From JAWKWH01 sp040830725 (GTDB taxonomy: Bacteria; Pseudomonadota; Alphaproteobacteria; Rhizobiales; Rhizobiaceae), in contig JBFOMG010000002.1 in NCBI GenBank assembly GCA_040830725.1, positions 1 to 64,000 on the forward strand: a stretch of 64,000 nt of DNA, given 5' to 3'. Shown one piece after another: positions 24,686-32,663 of the stretch. The first letter of the stretch is position 1, and each line of letters opens with the position of its first letter. The translations under genes and the position numbers were made by a program. The notes beneath the pieces were generated by a model. That model made no database searches, was not told the DNA's origin, and was given only the letters and a program-made list of their open reading frames with translations.

Positions 24686-25522
24686 ATGACCCAACTGGAC
24701 GTGGCCGCCAGTACGTTTCCCTTCTTGTATTCTCATTCTGGCCTCGACGCGCTTAAGCATCTCAAGTCGCTAGGATACGACAAGTTCGAAATGATGATTT
24801 TCCCGCCGCATTGCTGGCCGAGGGAACTAACGGCTTCCGACCGTAAAGACTTTCAATCCTGGCTCAATGGGGAAGGCGGCAAAATCACCTCCTTTTGCTA
24901 CCCGCTCCTCGACAACAATCCTAATGGTGTCGACCGGCTGATGCGTGAATACACGCTGGACCGCTATCGCGAGGCAGTCGATCTTGCGGCCGAGTGGGGC
25001 TGTCCCTATGTCGTCGCTATTCCCGGCCCTGTTAACAGCCTCATCAATCCGCCGCATGAATGGATGCTCGAATGGTTCGTCGAGGGCATGAAGCAGCTTC
25101 TCGATCATGCCAAGGGAACCGGAGTCGAGATTTTGCTCGAAAACGTCCCCTTCACATTTCTGCCGACCGCGGAAGACATGAAAGCGACCGCGCAGCTTAT
25201 TGGACCGGAGATCGGCGTCAACTTCGATGTCTGCAACAGCGCGTTCATCAAAGAGGATGTCGGCCAGGCGATACGCTTGCTCGGTGACCTCGTCAAAAAC
25301 GTACATATCTCTGATTCTGGTTACGAGGAGTTCCTCCACACGCGGCTCGGTACCGGTATTGTCGAGCCTGGCCCAGCAGCCGAAGCCCTCAACGACATCG
25401 GCTATCAAGGCATAACTGTTTTAGAGATCATCACCGACGCCCTGCAGCCGGGTGTCGATCCCGATGGCGACATCAAGGCCAGTCACGCAATTCTCGCGGA
25501 AAACGGTTGGGCATCGCTCTGA
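24686..25522 (+). CDS. Sugar phosphate isomerase/epimerase family (AP-endonuclease-2 fold)
   Basis: 278 residues from ATG 24686, with AAAGGA upstream. The xylose-isomerase-like TIM barrel (PF01261) is indicated by GYDKFEMMIFPPHCWP at the start, AAEWGCPYVVAIPGP, EILLENVPF (first metal Glu), NFDVCNSAF (Asp), NVHISDSG (His/Asp) and TVLEII near the end. Members isomerise or epimerise keto sugars, hydroxypyruvate or inosose derivatives, and some act on non-sugar polyols. It is divergent from the OYE/SDR pair and controlled by the shared operator region. The substrate is unknown. Confidence 0.85.
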   Translation: MTQLDVAASTFPFLYSHSGLDALKHLKSLGYDKFEMMIFPPHCWPRELTASDRKDFQSWLNGEGGKITSFCYPLLDNNPNGVDRLMREYTLDRYREAVDLAAEWGCPYVVAIPGPVNSLINPPHEWMLEWFVEGMKQLLDHAKGTGVEILLENVPFTFLPTAEDMKATAQLIGPEIGVNFDVCNSAFIKEDVGQAIRLLGDLVKNVHISDSGYEEFLHTRLGTGIVEPGPAAEALNDIGYQGITVLEIITDALQPGVDPDGDIKASHAILAENGWASL

Positions 25523-25537
25523 TATTGCTAAGGCATT

Positions 25538-25567
25538 ATTCGCTCAAGCGGAGTCGAGGGAGCGAAT
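25538..25567. terminator. Inverted repeat downstream of isomerase-fold gene
   Basis: ATTCGCTC (25538-25545) pairs with GAGCGAAT (25560-25567); pairing extends further with one mismatch. It lies just before the stronger hairpin at 25596-25631. Confidence 0.5.
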
Positions 25568-25595
25568 GATACTTCAATGATACCAATGAGATAAC

Positions 25596-25631
25596 GGCGT
25601 TGTTGCGGTTTTGGAGAAACCGCAAAACGCC
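25596..25631. terminator. Bidirectional terminator between convergent genes
   Basis: GGCGTT pairs with AACGCC and TTGCGGTTT pairs with AAACCGCAA around a 5-base loop, with one bulged base. It ends directly at the stop of the minus-strand SDR gene and has A/T-rich arms in both directions. Confidence 0.75.
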
Positions 25632-26390
25632 CTAAGTAAGCCCCGCTTCAACCGGAAACACGCAACCTGTTATCGCTGCCGCAGCGTCTGATGCGAGGAA
25701 ATGGGCAACATCGGCAACATTTTCAGCGGTTGCCATTCGACCCAGCGCCGTCTCATCTGCCAACGCATTCAAGGCCTCGCCCAAGTCCGGCCCGCCATCG
25801 CGGTGCCGTGCTGTTATCCGCGAACGCAGCGCGTCGGTTGCGACAGGTCCGGGCGCCAGCGCGTTTACACGGATGCCCCGGCTTCCAAGATCCAGCGCGG
25901 CTGCCCGCATGATCCCGATGACCGCGTGTTTCGAGGCGGTATAGAGCACCTGTTTGGGGTGCGCGCGATAGCCATTGATCGAAGCCATTAAGATTGCGGA
26001 TGCATGGCTTGACCTTGCCAGATGGCCTGTGAATGCCCCAAGCGTTTCGGCAACGGCCCAGACGTTGAGCGTCATGACCTGGTTCCATTCTGTGCGATCA
26101 AGAGTATCGACGGTCCGCCACGGTGGGACGCTTCCGGCATTGGCCACGATGATATCCACTCTGTCGTGGCCTGTCGCCGCTTCAGTCAGCCGGTCCTGAG
26201 CATTGGCGGCGACAAGATCGATCGCAATCCGCTTCCAAGTGTCCGGCAACTCGGCAAGCTCGCCTTCCAGATCAATGGCGGTAATAGCGGCGCCTGACCG
26301 CGCCAGCCGCTCCGCTATGGCCCGGCCAAGGCCCCTGCCCGCCCCCGTCACCACGGCGTGCCGCCCCGCAAGGTCTTGCGCCACGTTCAT
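25632..26390 (-). CDS. Short-chain dehydrogenase/reductase
   Basis: 252-residue classical SDR: VVTGAGRGLGRA, an acidic residue ending beta-2 (TAIDLEGE, suggesting NAD), ANAGS in place of NNAG, the catalytic Ser in MASING, and YTASK. APGPVATDA and PVEAGLT at the end fit the dehydrogenase branch. It is transcribed alone on the minus strand, divergent from the 3-hydroxyacyl-CoA-dehydrogenase-like gene, with operator site 4 between them. The substrate is unknown; the shared regulation places it in the same pathway. Confidence 0.87.
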   Translation of the reverse strand: MNVAQDLAGRHAVVTGAGRGLGRAIAERLARSGAAITAIDLEGELAELPDTWKRIAIDLVAANAQDRLTEAATGHDRVDIIVANAGSVPPWRTVDTLDRTEWNQVMTLNVWAVAETLGAFTGHLARSSHASAILMASINGYRAHPKQVLYTASKHAVIGIMRAAALDLGSRGIRVNALAPGPVATDALRSRITARHRDGGPDLGEALNALADETALGRMATAENVADVAHFLASDAAAAITGCVFPVEAGLT

Positions 26391-26422
26391 ATTGCGTCCT
26401 TTCCACCAAGCACGTAGTTACT

Positions 26423-26457
26423 GTACGGTTGAACGTACTTTTGTGCGTTATGCGAAC
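26423..26457 (+). promoter_or_regulatory. IclR-type operator (site 4)
   Basis: GTGCGTTATGCGAAC (26443-26457) is identical to the 15-mer of site 2. It is preceded by TTTT and by a degenerate copy starting GTACG at 26423. It lies between divergent SDR and dehydrogenase genes. Confidence 0.65.
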
Positions 26458-26478
26458 GAAAGCAAGCGGTCGATAATT

Positions 26479-27438
26479 GTGAGCCAGGTAGCGTTCCCCC
26501 CAGTCGTGATACTCGGCGCCGGTATCATCGGTGTTTCCTTCGCTGCTGCGTTTCTGGATGCCGGCGCGGCGGTGACCCTGGTCGAACCAGATCAGGAGCG
26601 TCGCAATCGCGTGCGTGCCGCGATCGCGGAGCAACAAAAAGCAATAGAAACGGCTGGACTGAAGATGGGCTTGGAGGGACGCCTTGAAATTGATGACGGC
26701 ACAAGTCAGTCGGTGCCAGCGGCAAATCTGGTTCTCGAATGCGGTCCGGAAGATCTGGAGTTCAAGCAGAGGATCTTTGCCGAACTAATCGGCAAAACGC
26801 CAGAAGGCACGATCCTTGCCACCGCCTCTTCCGCCATTCCCATGTCCCGGATCGTTGCCGATCGGGAACAACAGGCACGGTGCCTGGTGGCTCACCCGGT
26901 CAATCCGCCTTCCGTCCTGCGCCTTGTCGAAATCGCGCCTGCACCTGGCACGGATCCAGGAAACCTGAAGCGTGCATCGGACCTGTTCACGTCTTTGGGT
27001 TTTTGGCCGGTGACGCTCGCCCGGGAGATCGAGGGCTTTATTCTCAACCGGCTTCAAGGGGCCGTCCTGCGCGAGGCCTACCGCCTGGTGGATGATGGTG
27101 TGGCCGGTGCGAACGACATCGACAAAGTGATGCGTCTGGGATTGGGTCCACGATGGGCTCTGTCTGGGCCGTTCGAGACGGCCGAGCTCAACACGGCCGG
27201 CGGCATTGAGGCCCATGTCAGGCGCATGGGCCCTGCCTACCGCCGGATGGGCGAAGAACGTGGCGAGACGACCGACTGGCGAGCCGAACTGGTCGACATG
27301 GTGGTCGCCGAACGAAGGCAAATCCTTGCCCTTGAAGACATTCCTGCCCGCGTCGAATGGCGTGCTGATGCGGTCGCACAACTTGTTGCTGCACGCGACA
27401 GAATAGCCAGCGACGGCAAGAACCATCGAGATGACTGA
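26479..27438 (+). CDS. 3-hydroxyacyl-CoA dehydrogenase-like protein (gulonate/carnitine dehydrogenase type)
   Basis: 319 residues from a GTG start at 26479. The N-terminal Rossmann domain has ILGAGIIGVSFAAAFLDAGAAVTLVEPD, then ECGPEDLEFKQRIF and ATASSAIPMS, and the HPVNPPSVLRLVEI motif holds the catalytic His. The C-terminal helical domain continues GFILNRLQGAVLREAYRLV. The length and HPVNPP motif match the lambda-crystallin/L-gulonate 3-dehydrogenase and L-carnitine dehydrogenase group, which oxidise small 3-hydroxy acids rather than CoA esters. The start lacks a good Shine-Dalgarno. The gene overlaps the next by 8 bases and begins an operon with the FAD/[2Fe-2S] dehydrogenase and the DAO copy. 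Confidence 0.83.
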   Translation: MSQVAFPPVVILGAGIIGVSFAAAFLDAGAAVTLVEPDQERRNRVRAAIAEQQKAIETAGLKMGLEGRLEIDDGTSQSVPAANLVLECGPEDLEFKQRIFAELIGKTPEGTILATASSAIPMSRIVADREQQARCLVAHPVNPPSVLRLVEIAPAPGTDPGNLKRASDLFTSLGFWPVTLAREIEGFILNRLQGAVLREAYRLVDDGVAGANDIDKVMRLGLGPRWALSGPFETAELNTAGGIEAHVRRMGPAYRRMGEERGETTDWRAELVDMVVAERRQILALEDIPARVEWRADAVAQLVAARDRIASDGKNHRDD

Positions 27439-29098
27439 CATCAACTTTACCTTCGATGGAAATCCAGTCGTTGCCTCGAAGGGGCAATCGCTGGCTTCTG
27501 CGCTTACCGGTTCCGGAATTCGGACGTTTCGTAAAACCTCCGGTAATCAGCCGCGCGGCCTGTTTTGTGGGATGGGCGTATGCCAGGACTGTCTTGTGAC
27601 CGTTGACGGTGTGCCCAACCAACGCGCCTGCATGACAAAGGTCGGTGAAGGCATCGAGGTCGCCACCCAAACGCCATTCCCCGTACTTGATCCAGCGGCG
27701 GAACTTCCCGAAAGCCGACCATCGCGCTTAATTGAGCCGGATGTCCTGGTGATCGGCGGGGGGGCTGGTGGCCTCTCGGCGGCGATTTCGGCACGACAGG
27801 CTGGCGCGCGCGTCACCGTGCTCGACGAACGCAATGTCGGCGGTGGTCAGTACTACAAGCAATCGTTCGACGACAGGATCCTCGACCCGCAGCAGGAAGA
27901 GGGCGCGCGATTACTAGCCAAAGCCGTCGCCAGTGGCGCCGAGATTATTGGCGGCGCCGATTTGTGGGGCGCGTTCGACGGACCGGTGTTCCTCGCAGAT
28001 TTGGATGGCACCGCTCTGATTGCCCGCCCCAAAACCGTGATCGTGGCCACCGGCGCATTTGAGCGACCGATCATGGTCCCCGGTTGGACATTGCCGGGCG
28101 TCATGACGACCGGGGCGGCACAGACATTATGGCGATCTTACCGAACACTACCGGGGCACCGGGTGATCGTTTGCGGTTCCGGACCGCTAAATTTTCAAGT
28201 CGCGCTCGAATTAGCGGAAGGTGGTGCCGATATCCGCCTGGTTGCCGAAACAGCGCCCACACCGTTTCTAAATCCTTTGACGGCCCTTGGCATGGCATTG
28301 GCAGGCCCGAAGCTGACCTGGACCGGTATTTCCATGATTTATCGCCTCCGGCGGCGGCATATCACTGTGGGCAACCGGTTGCGCCTCGAGCAGATCAATT
28401 CCCGCGATGGCGGACTTGAAGCCCAATTCACTTACGGCAATGGCCGCGAACTGACAGTCGAAACCGACGTGGTATGCATGAATCAGGGCTTCGAGCCGCA
28501 AAACGAGATCCTGCGACTTCTGGGTGCCAAGATGACCTACGATCCAAGGGTTGGCCATCTTCGTTGTGATCGATCCTCAACAATGGAGACGAGCGAGCCC
28601 GGGGTTTTCGCCGTTGGTGACTGCGCGGGTCTTGGCGGTGCACCGGCCGCCCTGATCGAAGGCCGCATTGCCGGTTTGAACGCTGCGGCCGCAGCGGGTC
28701 ATGGTGATGGCGGCGATACTCGGTCGGCCCAACATCAGTTGCGTAGTCACCGCCGGTTTCAACGTCATCTTTGGGCCTTGCACGACATTGCGCCCCGTGA
28801 GCTCGACGATGCACCGCCAGACATGATTCTCTGTCGATGCGAAGGGGTCACGATTGGCCAGGCCATCGACGGTTACAATAAAAATCCAGGGCATCTCGGG
28901 ACGCTGAAGCGCTGCACAAGGATCGGCATGGGGAGATGCCAAGGGCGCTATTGTGGTCCAGCTGCCGCGCGTCTCATTGCGGAGAAGACGGGCAAACCGC
29001 TCGAGGATCGAAGCTTCTTTGCGCCGCGCGTTCCGATCAAACCCATCCCTATCGCCTCCATCTTGACCGCGCACGAGGCGCTTGATGACCCGGACTGA
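27431..29098 (+). CDS. Fused [2Fe-2S]/FAD amine dehydrogenase subunit (opine oxidase alpha/HcnAB-like)
   Basis: 555 residues in three parts. Residues 1-90 form a HcnA-like ferredoxin with Cys46, Cys51, Cys54 and Cys67 (CGMGVCQDC...RAC). Residues ~100-420 are an FAD/NAD(P) disulfide-reductase-like fold (LVIGGGAGGLSAAISARQAGA; VIVCGSGPLNFQVALELA; FAVGDCAGLGGA). The C-terminus has a BFD-like [2Fe-2S] site: CRCEGVT and GRCQGRYCGP. In octopine/nopaline oxidases and D-hydroxyproline dehydrogenases the ferredoxin is often a separate gamma subunit, so this is a gamma-alpha fusion. The DAO gene that overlaps its end by 14 bases is the expected beta subunit. Together they should oxidise a secondary amine. 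Confidence 0.88.
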   Translation: MTDINFTFDGNPVVASKGQSLASALTGSGIRTFRKTSGNQPRGLFCGMGVCQDCLVTVDGVPNQRACMTKVGEGIEVATQTPFPVLDPAAELPESRPSRLIEPDVLVIGGGAGGLSAAISARQAGARVTVLDERNVGGGQYYKQSFDDRILDPQQEEGARLLAKAVASGAEIIGGADLWGAFDGPVFLADLDGTALIARPKTVIVATGAFERPIMVPGWTLPGVMTTGAAQTLWRSYRTLPGHRVIVCGSGPLNFQVALELAEGGADIRLVAETAPTPFLNPLTALGMALAGPKLTWTGISMIYRLRRRHITVGNRLRLEQINSRDGGLEAQFTYGNGRELTVETDVVCMNQGFEPQNEILRLLGAKMTYDPRVGHLRCDRSSTMETSEPGVFAVGDCAGLGGAPAALIEGRIAGLNAAAAAGHGDGGDTRSAQHQLRSHRRFQRHLWALHDIAPRELDDAPPDMILCRCEGVTIGQAIDGYNKNPGHLGTLKRCTRIGMGRCQGRYCGPAAARLIAEKTGKPLEDRSFFAPRVPIKPIPIASILTAHEALDDPD

Positions 29099-30221
29099 CG
29101 TTTTAGTCGTCGGTGGCGGGATCGTCGGGCTCGCAGCGGCAGTCGAGCTGGCTGAAGCAGGCGCTACCGTAGAAATCGTCGATTCACAGCAGAACGCAGG
29201 CAGCAACACAAATGCCGGGAGCCTGCATGTCCAAATGCAAAGCCGGTTTATCCGGCTCTACCCGGATCAAGCGCCCAATGTTGAAGCTTGCCTGCCAGTC
29301 TACAAACGAGCTTCTGAACTATGGCAGGAAATGGAAGATCGGCTGGGCCCAATGGATCTTGTGCGCAAGGGCGGACTGATGCTTGCCGAAAGCGATGAGC
29401 AGATGGCGTTTCTTGAGCAGAAAGCCCGGCGTGAAGAAGCCCGTGGACTCGACGTGGCGATGCTGGACCGGAAGCAATTGGAGGCAGTGGCGCCGTGGAT
29501 TGGTCCACAAATCGTCGGTGCGGAGCTATGCCGAGACGAAGGCAAGCTCGATCCGCTCCTGGCGAATTCGCGACTCATCTCGCGCTGTACGGAACTTGGT
29601 GTCGAACGTTTCACGGATCGAATCGCGACGCTGGAGGAAGATGGCGCCCGTGTCATGGCACATGGCCACGACGGAACGAGGATCGCATCTCATGCGTTGA
29701 TTGCCGCCGCATGGGGGTCGGGCGATATCGTCGCAGGATTTGGCGTCGATATCCCAACCAGGGCTGAGCCTTTGCACATGAATATCACCGAACCTTGCGA
29801 CCAGCGGATTGAGACCTTGGTTCAACACGCCGAACGATCGATTACGCTAAAGCAGTTTCGATCCGGACAGGTGGTGGTTGGCGGAGGCTGGCCCGCGCTG
29901 GATCGCGGTCCGGATTCCGTACCGAATGTCAAAGCGTCAAGCCTCATTGGGAATGTGGGTTTGGCGGCGAAATTGGTTCCGGCCATTGGATCTCTGCGGA
30001 TTATTCGAACTTGGGCGGGCATGAACACGACCGTTGATGGCGTATCGGTCATTGGACCAGTACCCGGCTCGAAGCGGGTGATCATGGCTGTTCCCGGCGA
30101 TGCGGGTTACACCCTCGGCCCGTTGGTGGCGCAAGCGGCAGCCGCAGTGATACTTGGGCGAATTCCGGAGATCGACATTGCGCCGTTCGATCCGGCGCGA
30201 TTTGCGCCGCTCAGCGTTTGA
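29085..30221 (+). CDS. FAD-dependent amine dehydrogenase beta subunit (DAO family, copy 2)
   Basis: 378 residues. VLVVGGGIVGLAAAVELAEAG binds FAD, and TNAGSLHVQMQSRF is the signature of opine-oxidase/D-hydroxyproline-dehydrogenase beta subunits. The substrate domain ends with RTWAGMNTTVDGVSVIGPV and PGDAGYTLGPLVAQ. ATG 29085 overlaps the alpha gene by 14 bases; a TTG one codon earlier is an alternative. It should carry the substrate-oxidising FAD and pass electrons through the iron-sulfur centres of its partner. It converges with iclR, overlapping it by 11 bases. It is a paralog of the 20560-21702 product. Confidence 0.87.
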   Translation: MTRTDVLVVGGGIVGLAAAVELAEAGATVEIVDSQQNAGSNTNAGSLHVQMQSRFIRLYPDQAPNVEACLPVYKRASELWQEMEDRLGPMDLVRKGGLMLAESDEQMAFLEQKARREEARGLDVAMLDRKQLEAVAPWIGPQIVGAELCRDEGKLDPLLANSRLISRCTELGVERFTDRIATLEEDGARVMAHGHDGTRIASHALIAAAWGSGDIVAGFGVDIPTRAEPLHMNITEPCDQRIETLVQHAERSITLKQFRSGQVVVGGGWPALDRGPDSVPNVKASSLIGNVGLAAKLVPAIGSLRIIRTWAGMNTTVDGVSVIGPVPGSKRVIMAVPGDAGYTLGPLVAQAAAAVILGRIPEIDIAPFDPARFAPLSV

Positions 30222-31113
30222 GCGCGCGCGAGATGTGTGCCACCGTCTCCTGAAGGCGAGGCAAAACATCCTTTTTCATTGCCTTGGCAGATGTTCGGAT
30301 ATTTGGGATGCCAACGTTGATCGCGCCAACAAGGCCGCCCATAGAACTGTAAATCGGAACCGCTATTGAAATCAGGCCGATCTCCAGTTCCTGGTCCACC
30401 AGGCACCAGCCATCAGCGCGCACGTTTTCGAGAATCGACCGAAACTCAACGGGATCGGTTACGGTGCGGTCCGTCATCCGTTTCAGCGGAATGTCACGGA
30501 TTATCGTGTCCCAGTTTTCCTCTGGCTGGGCCGCCAGTAGCACCCTGCCCGTAGCGGTACATGCGGCCGGAAAACGCGCGCCGACTGTAATGCCGACGCT
30601 GATGACGCGGTGATATTGCGCACCGCTTACGTAAACGACGTCATATTGGTCGAGAACGGCGGCCGAAACCGATTCCTGCAATTCCTCCGACAGATGATCG
30701 ATAAATGGCCTCGCAATGTCCCAGATCCCTTTGGAGGACAGGACCGAATAGCCAAGCTCCAACACTTGAGGAGTAAGATCAAAAAGCTTGCCGTCGGCGA
30801 CGGCGTATCCCTCCCGAACCAACGTTAGCAAAATGCGCCGTGCTCCTGCGCGTGTATTACCGGATTCGGTAGCCACCTCGGTGAGAGTCATCTTTCGGCG
30901 CGTCCTGTTGAACGCCCGCAATACTTCCAGCCCACGTGCCAGCGAACTCACATAATCTCGAGGTTTGAGCTCGCCTGCGCTGCCGTCTTCGCCCCAGTTT
31001 GGTGCGGCTGTCATGAGCCCGATCTGTGCAGCACGCTTTTCCGAGGCGGGTTTGTTTTGCGCTTCGGTTTGCTCGGTTTTCTGATCCATGTGCACCTCAA
31101 TCTTCTTTGCCAT
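30211..31113 (-). CDS. IclR-family transcriptional regulator
   Basis: 300 residues from ATG 31113 (GAGG eight bases upstream); ATG 31089 is also plausible. The N-terminal winged helix reads SLARGLEVLRAFNRTRRKMTLTEV with recognition region SGNTRAGARRILLTLVREGYA, then the IclR effector domain with VSAAVLDQYDVVYVSG, GARFPAACTATGRVLLAAQPE and GWCLVDQELEIGLISIAVPI. The CTATGRVLLA and DQEL..G segments form the small-molecule pocket; PcaR/PobR-type regulators bind aromatic acids or other carboxylates. It is divergent from the sugar-type importer operon, with GTGCG-N6-GAAC at 31226 in between. The same motif precedes four other transcription units, so this is the likely cluster regulator. Confidence 0.93.
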   Translation of the reverse strand: MAKKIEVHMDQKTEQTEAQNKPASEKRAAQIGLMTAAPNWGEDGSAGELKPRDYVSSLARGLEVLRAFNRTRRKMTLTEVATESGNTRAGARRILLTLVREGYAVADGKLFDLTPQVLELGYSVLSSKGIWDIARPFIDHLSEELQESVSAAVLDQYDVVYVSGAQYHRVISVGITVGARFPAACTATGRVLLAAQPEENWDTIIRDIPLKRMTDRTVTDPVEFRSILENVRADGWCLVDQELEIGLISIAVPIYSSMGGLVGAINVGIPNIRTSAKAMKKDVLPRLQETVAHISRALKR

Positions 31114-31197
31114 GTATCTTGCCTCAAAACGCGCTGACACCGCAATTGCGACCAACTCAAACGCCTTCCACAGAAAAACCAGTTGCATGGGTACTGG

Positions 31198-31240
31198 TTG
31201 ACGATGTTATATATACCGCACAATAGTGCGCTATGTGAAC
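31198..31240 (+). promoter_or_regulatory. Promoter and IclR-type operator (site 5)
   Basis: TTGACG (31198-31203) and a -10-like ACAATA (31220-31225) precede GTGCGCTATGTGAAC (31226-31240), which would cover the transcription start. GCAC-AATA-GTGC also makes a small dyad at 31218-31229. Confidence 0.6.
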
Positions 31241-31267
31241 ACAAACACAGCAGGGAGGTTGCTGGCT

Positions 31268-32602
31268 ATGTCGAAGACCCATTGGAACAACAAAGGATTT
31301 ACCCGGCGCAACGTCTTGGCGGGCATGGCCGCGACCACCGCATTAGCAGGTCTCCCCAGGAGAGCGCGGGCGCAGGAGATCACGTTACGCTGGTGGTCAC
31401 CCCAGGGATCACCGGCTCAGCTTGAGGCCTACAAGACGCAAATCGCCTCTTTCGAGGCGGCCAATCCAGGCATAAAGGTTCAGTTCGAGACGACATCAGA
31501 TGAGGGTTATGCACCCCAATTGGCCGCAGCCTTCTCATCGGGTGAGGTGCCAGATATCGTGACGCACCTACCGTCATTTGCGTTGCAGACATATTACGCA
31601 AACGATCTGCTCGTGCCATTTAACGACGTCATTGACACTGTTGGTGCGGACGACTTCTATCCGGGCGCCAACAACGTCTACCTTGCTGGTGATGGCAAAT
31701 ATTGCGGGACCGGTATCGGCAATTCCGCCGCCAACATGCTCTGGGTTCGGCGCGATTTGATGGAGAGTGCAGGGCTCGACAAGATCCCTGAAACCTGGGA
31801 CGAACTACGCGCCGCGGTCCAGGCGATGCAGACCGGCGGGATTTTCGGCGCTCCATTGCCCTATGGCAGAAATTCGATGACGTCGCTCATCTTCATCGGA
31901 TTCATCCACCAGGCAGGCGGCCACGTGTTCACGCCCGATCTGGAGGTTGATATCGACAATGAGGGTACGCGCAATGCGCTCGAATTCTATAAAGAGATGC
32001 GCGAATTCTGCCCGCCTGGCGCCACCAACTACAGTTGGGGTGAAAGCCTGACCGCCTTTGTGTCGGGCGCAACAGCGACCGGCATCTATACCGGCCGCGT
32101 CCTCATCAACGTAAACACGCAAAACCCACCGATTGCGGACCATGTGACCTGTGTCACCTATCCGCGGATGTCCACCGACATTTCACCGTGGACATTCAAC
32201 GATTTCCCATCGGTCATGATCCCAGCGCAGTCGAAGAACATCGATGCCGCGAAAAAATTTGCTGCCCATCTGTTCCAGCCACCCGGATACATTCAGCAGC
32301 TGCATGCGGCGCCGGGTCACGTCCTGCCGGTCCTTCGTTCAATTAACGAAAACCCGGATTACCAAGACAATGACATCATCAAGAAGTATCCGGCCGAAGT
32401 CGATCTAATGGCAGCGTCCGCAGCCGGTGGTTTTAACCTTGGCTACGAGAGTGCCGACCATAAGTCGAACGATAAGGCGGGCGAGATCATCGCGTCGAAC
32501 GCGATCTCTGATCTCGTGGGCCGGGTAATCCTCAATGGTGACAATGTTGATGAAGCGCTCAGCGCTGCCTCAAAGACCATTGAAGGCATCATGAAGGGGT
32601 AA
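31268..32602 (+). CDS. ABC transporter sugar-type substrate-binding protein (family 1)
   Basis: 444 residues from ATG 31268, preceded by GGGAGG at 9 bases; an upstream GTG in frame lies inside the operator and is rejected. TRRNVLAGMAATTALAG is a twin-arginine signal ending ARAQE, so the protein may fold before export. ITLRWWSPQGSPAQLEAYK and FEAANPGIKVQFETTSDEGY are typical of SBP family 1 carbohydrate-binding proteins. It is the first gene of an operon with two MalFG-type permeases, an ATPase and five catabolic enzymes. The ligand is unknown; the downstream enzymes suggest an amino-bearing or N-acylated compound rather than a plain sugar. Confidence 0.92.
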   Translation: MSKTHWNNKGFTRRNVLAGMAATTALAGLPRRARAQEITLRWWSPQGSPAQLEAYKTQIASFEAANPGIKVQFETTSDEGYAPQLAAAFSSGEVPDIVTHLPSFALQTYYANDLLVPFNDVIDTVGADDFYPGANNVYLAGDGKYCGTGIGNSAANMLWVRRDLMESAGLDKIPETWDELRAAVQAMQTGGIFGAPLPYGRNSMTSLIFIGFIHQAGGHVFTPDLEVDIDNEGTRNALEFYKEMREFCPPGATNYSWGESLTAFVSGATATGIYTGRVLINVNTQNPPIADHVTCVTYPRMSTDISPWTFNDFPSVMIPAQSKNIDAAKKFAAHLFQPPGYIQQLHAAPGHVLPVLRSINENPDYQDNDIIKKYPAEVDLMAASAAGGFNLGYESADHKSNDKAGEIIASNAISDLVGRVILNGDNVDEALSAASKTIEGIMKG

Positions 32603-32621
32603 ACAACGCCGGTCAGGCCAG

Positions 32622-32645
32622 CCGTCGGGCCGCTTGGCCCGACGG
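32622..32645 (+). promoter_or_regulatory. Intercistronic stem-loop after binding-protein gene
   Basis: CCGTCGGGCC (32622-32631) pairs perfectly with GGCCCGACGG (32636-32645) around a GCTT loop. There is no T run, so partial termination or 3' protection of the upstream message is expected. Confidence 0.65.
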
Positions 32646-32663
32646 TAGGACCCGAGGGTGACC

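Noticed and set aside
31226..31267. GTG start at 31226 for the sugar-binding protein
   Set aside because: It lies inside the operator and precedes the good Shine-Dalgarno; ATG 31268 starts the twin-arginine signal.
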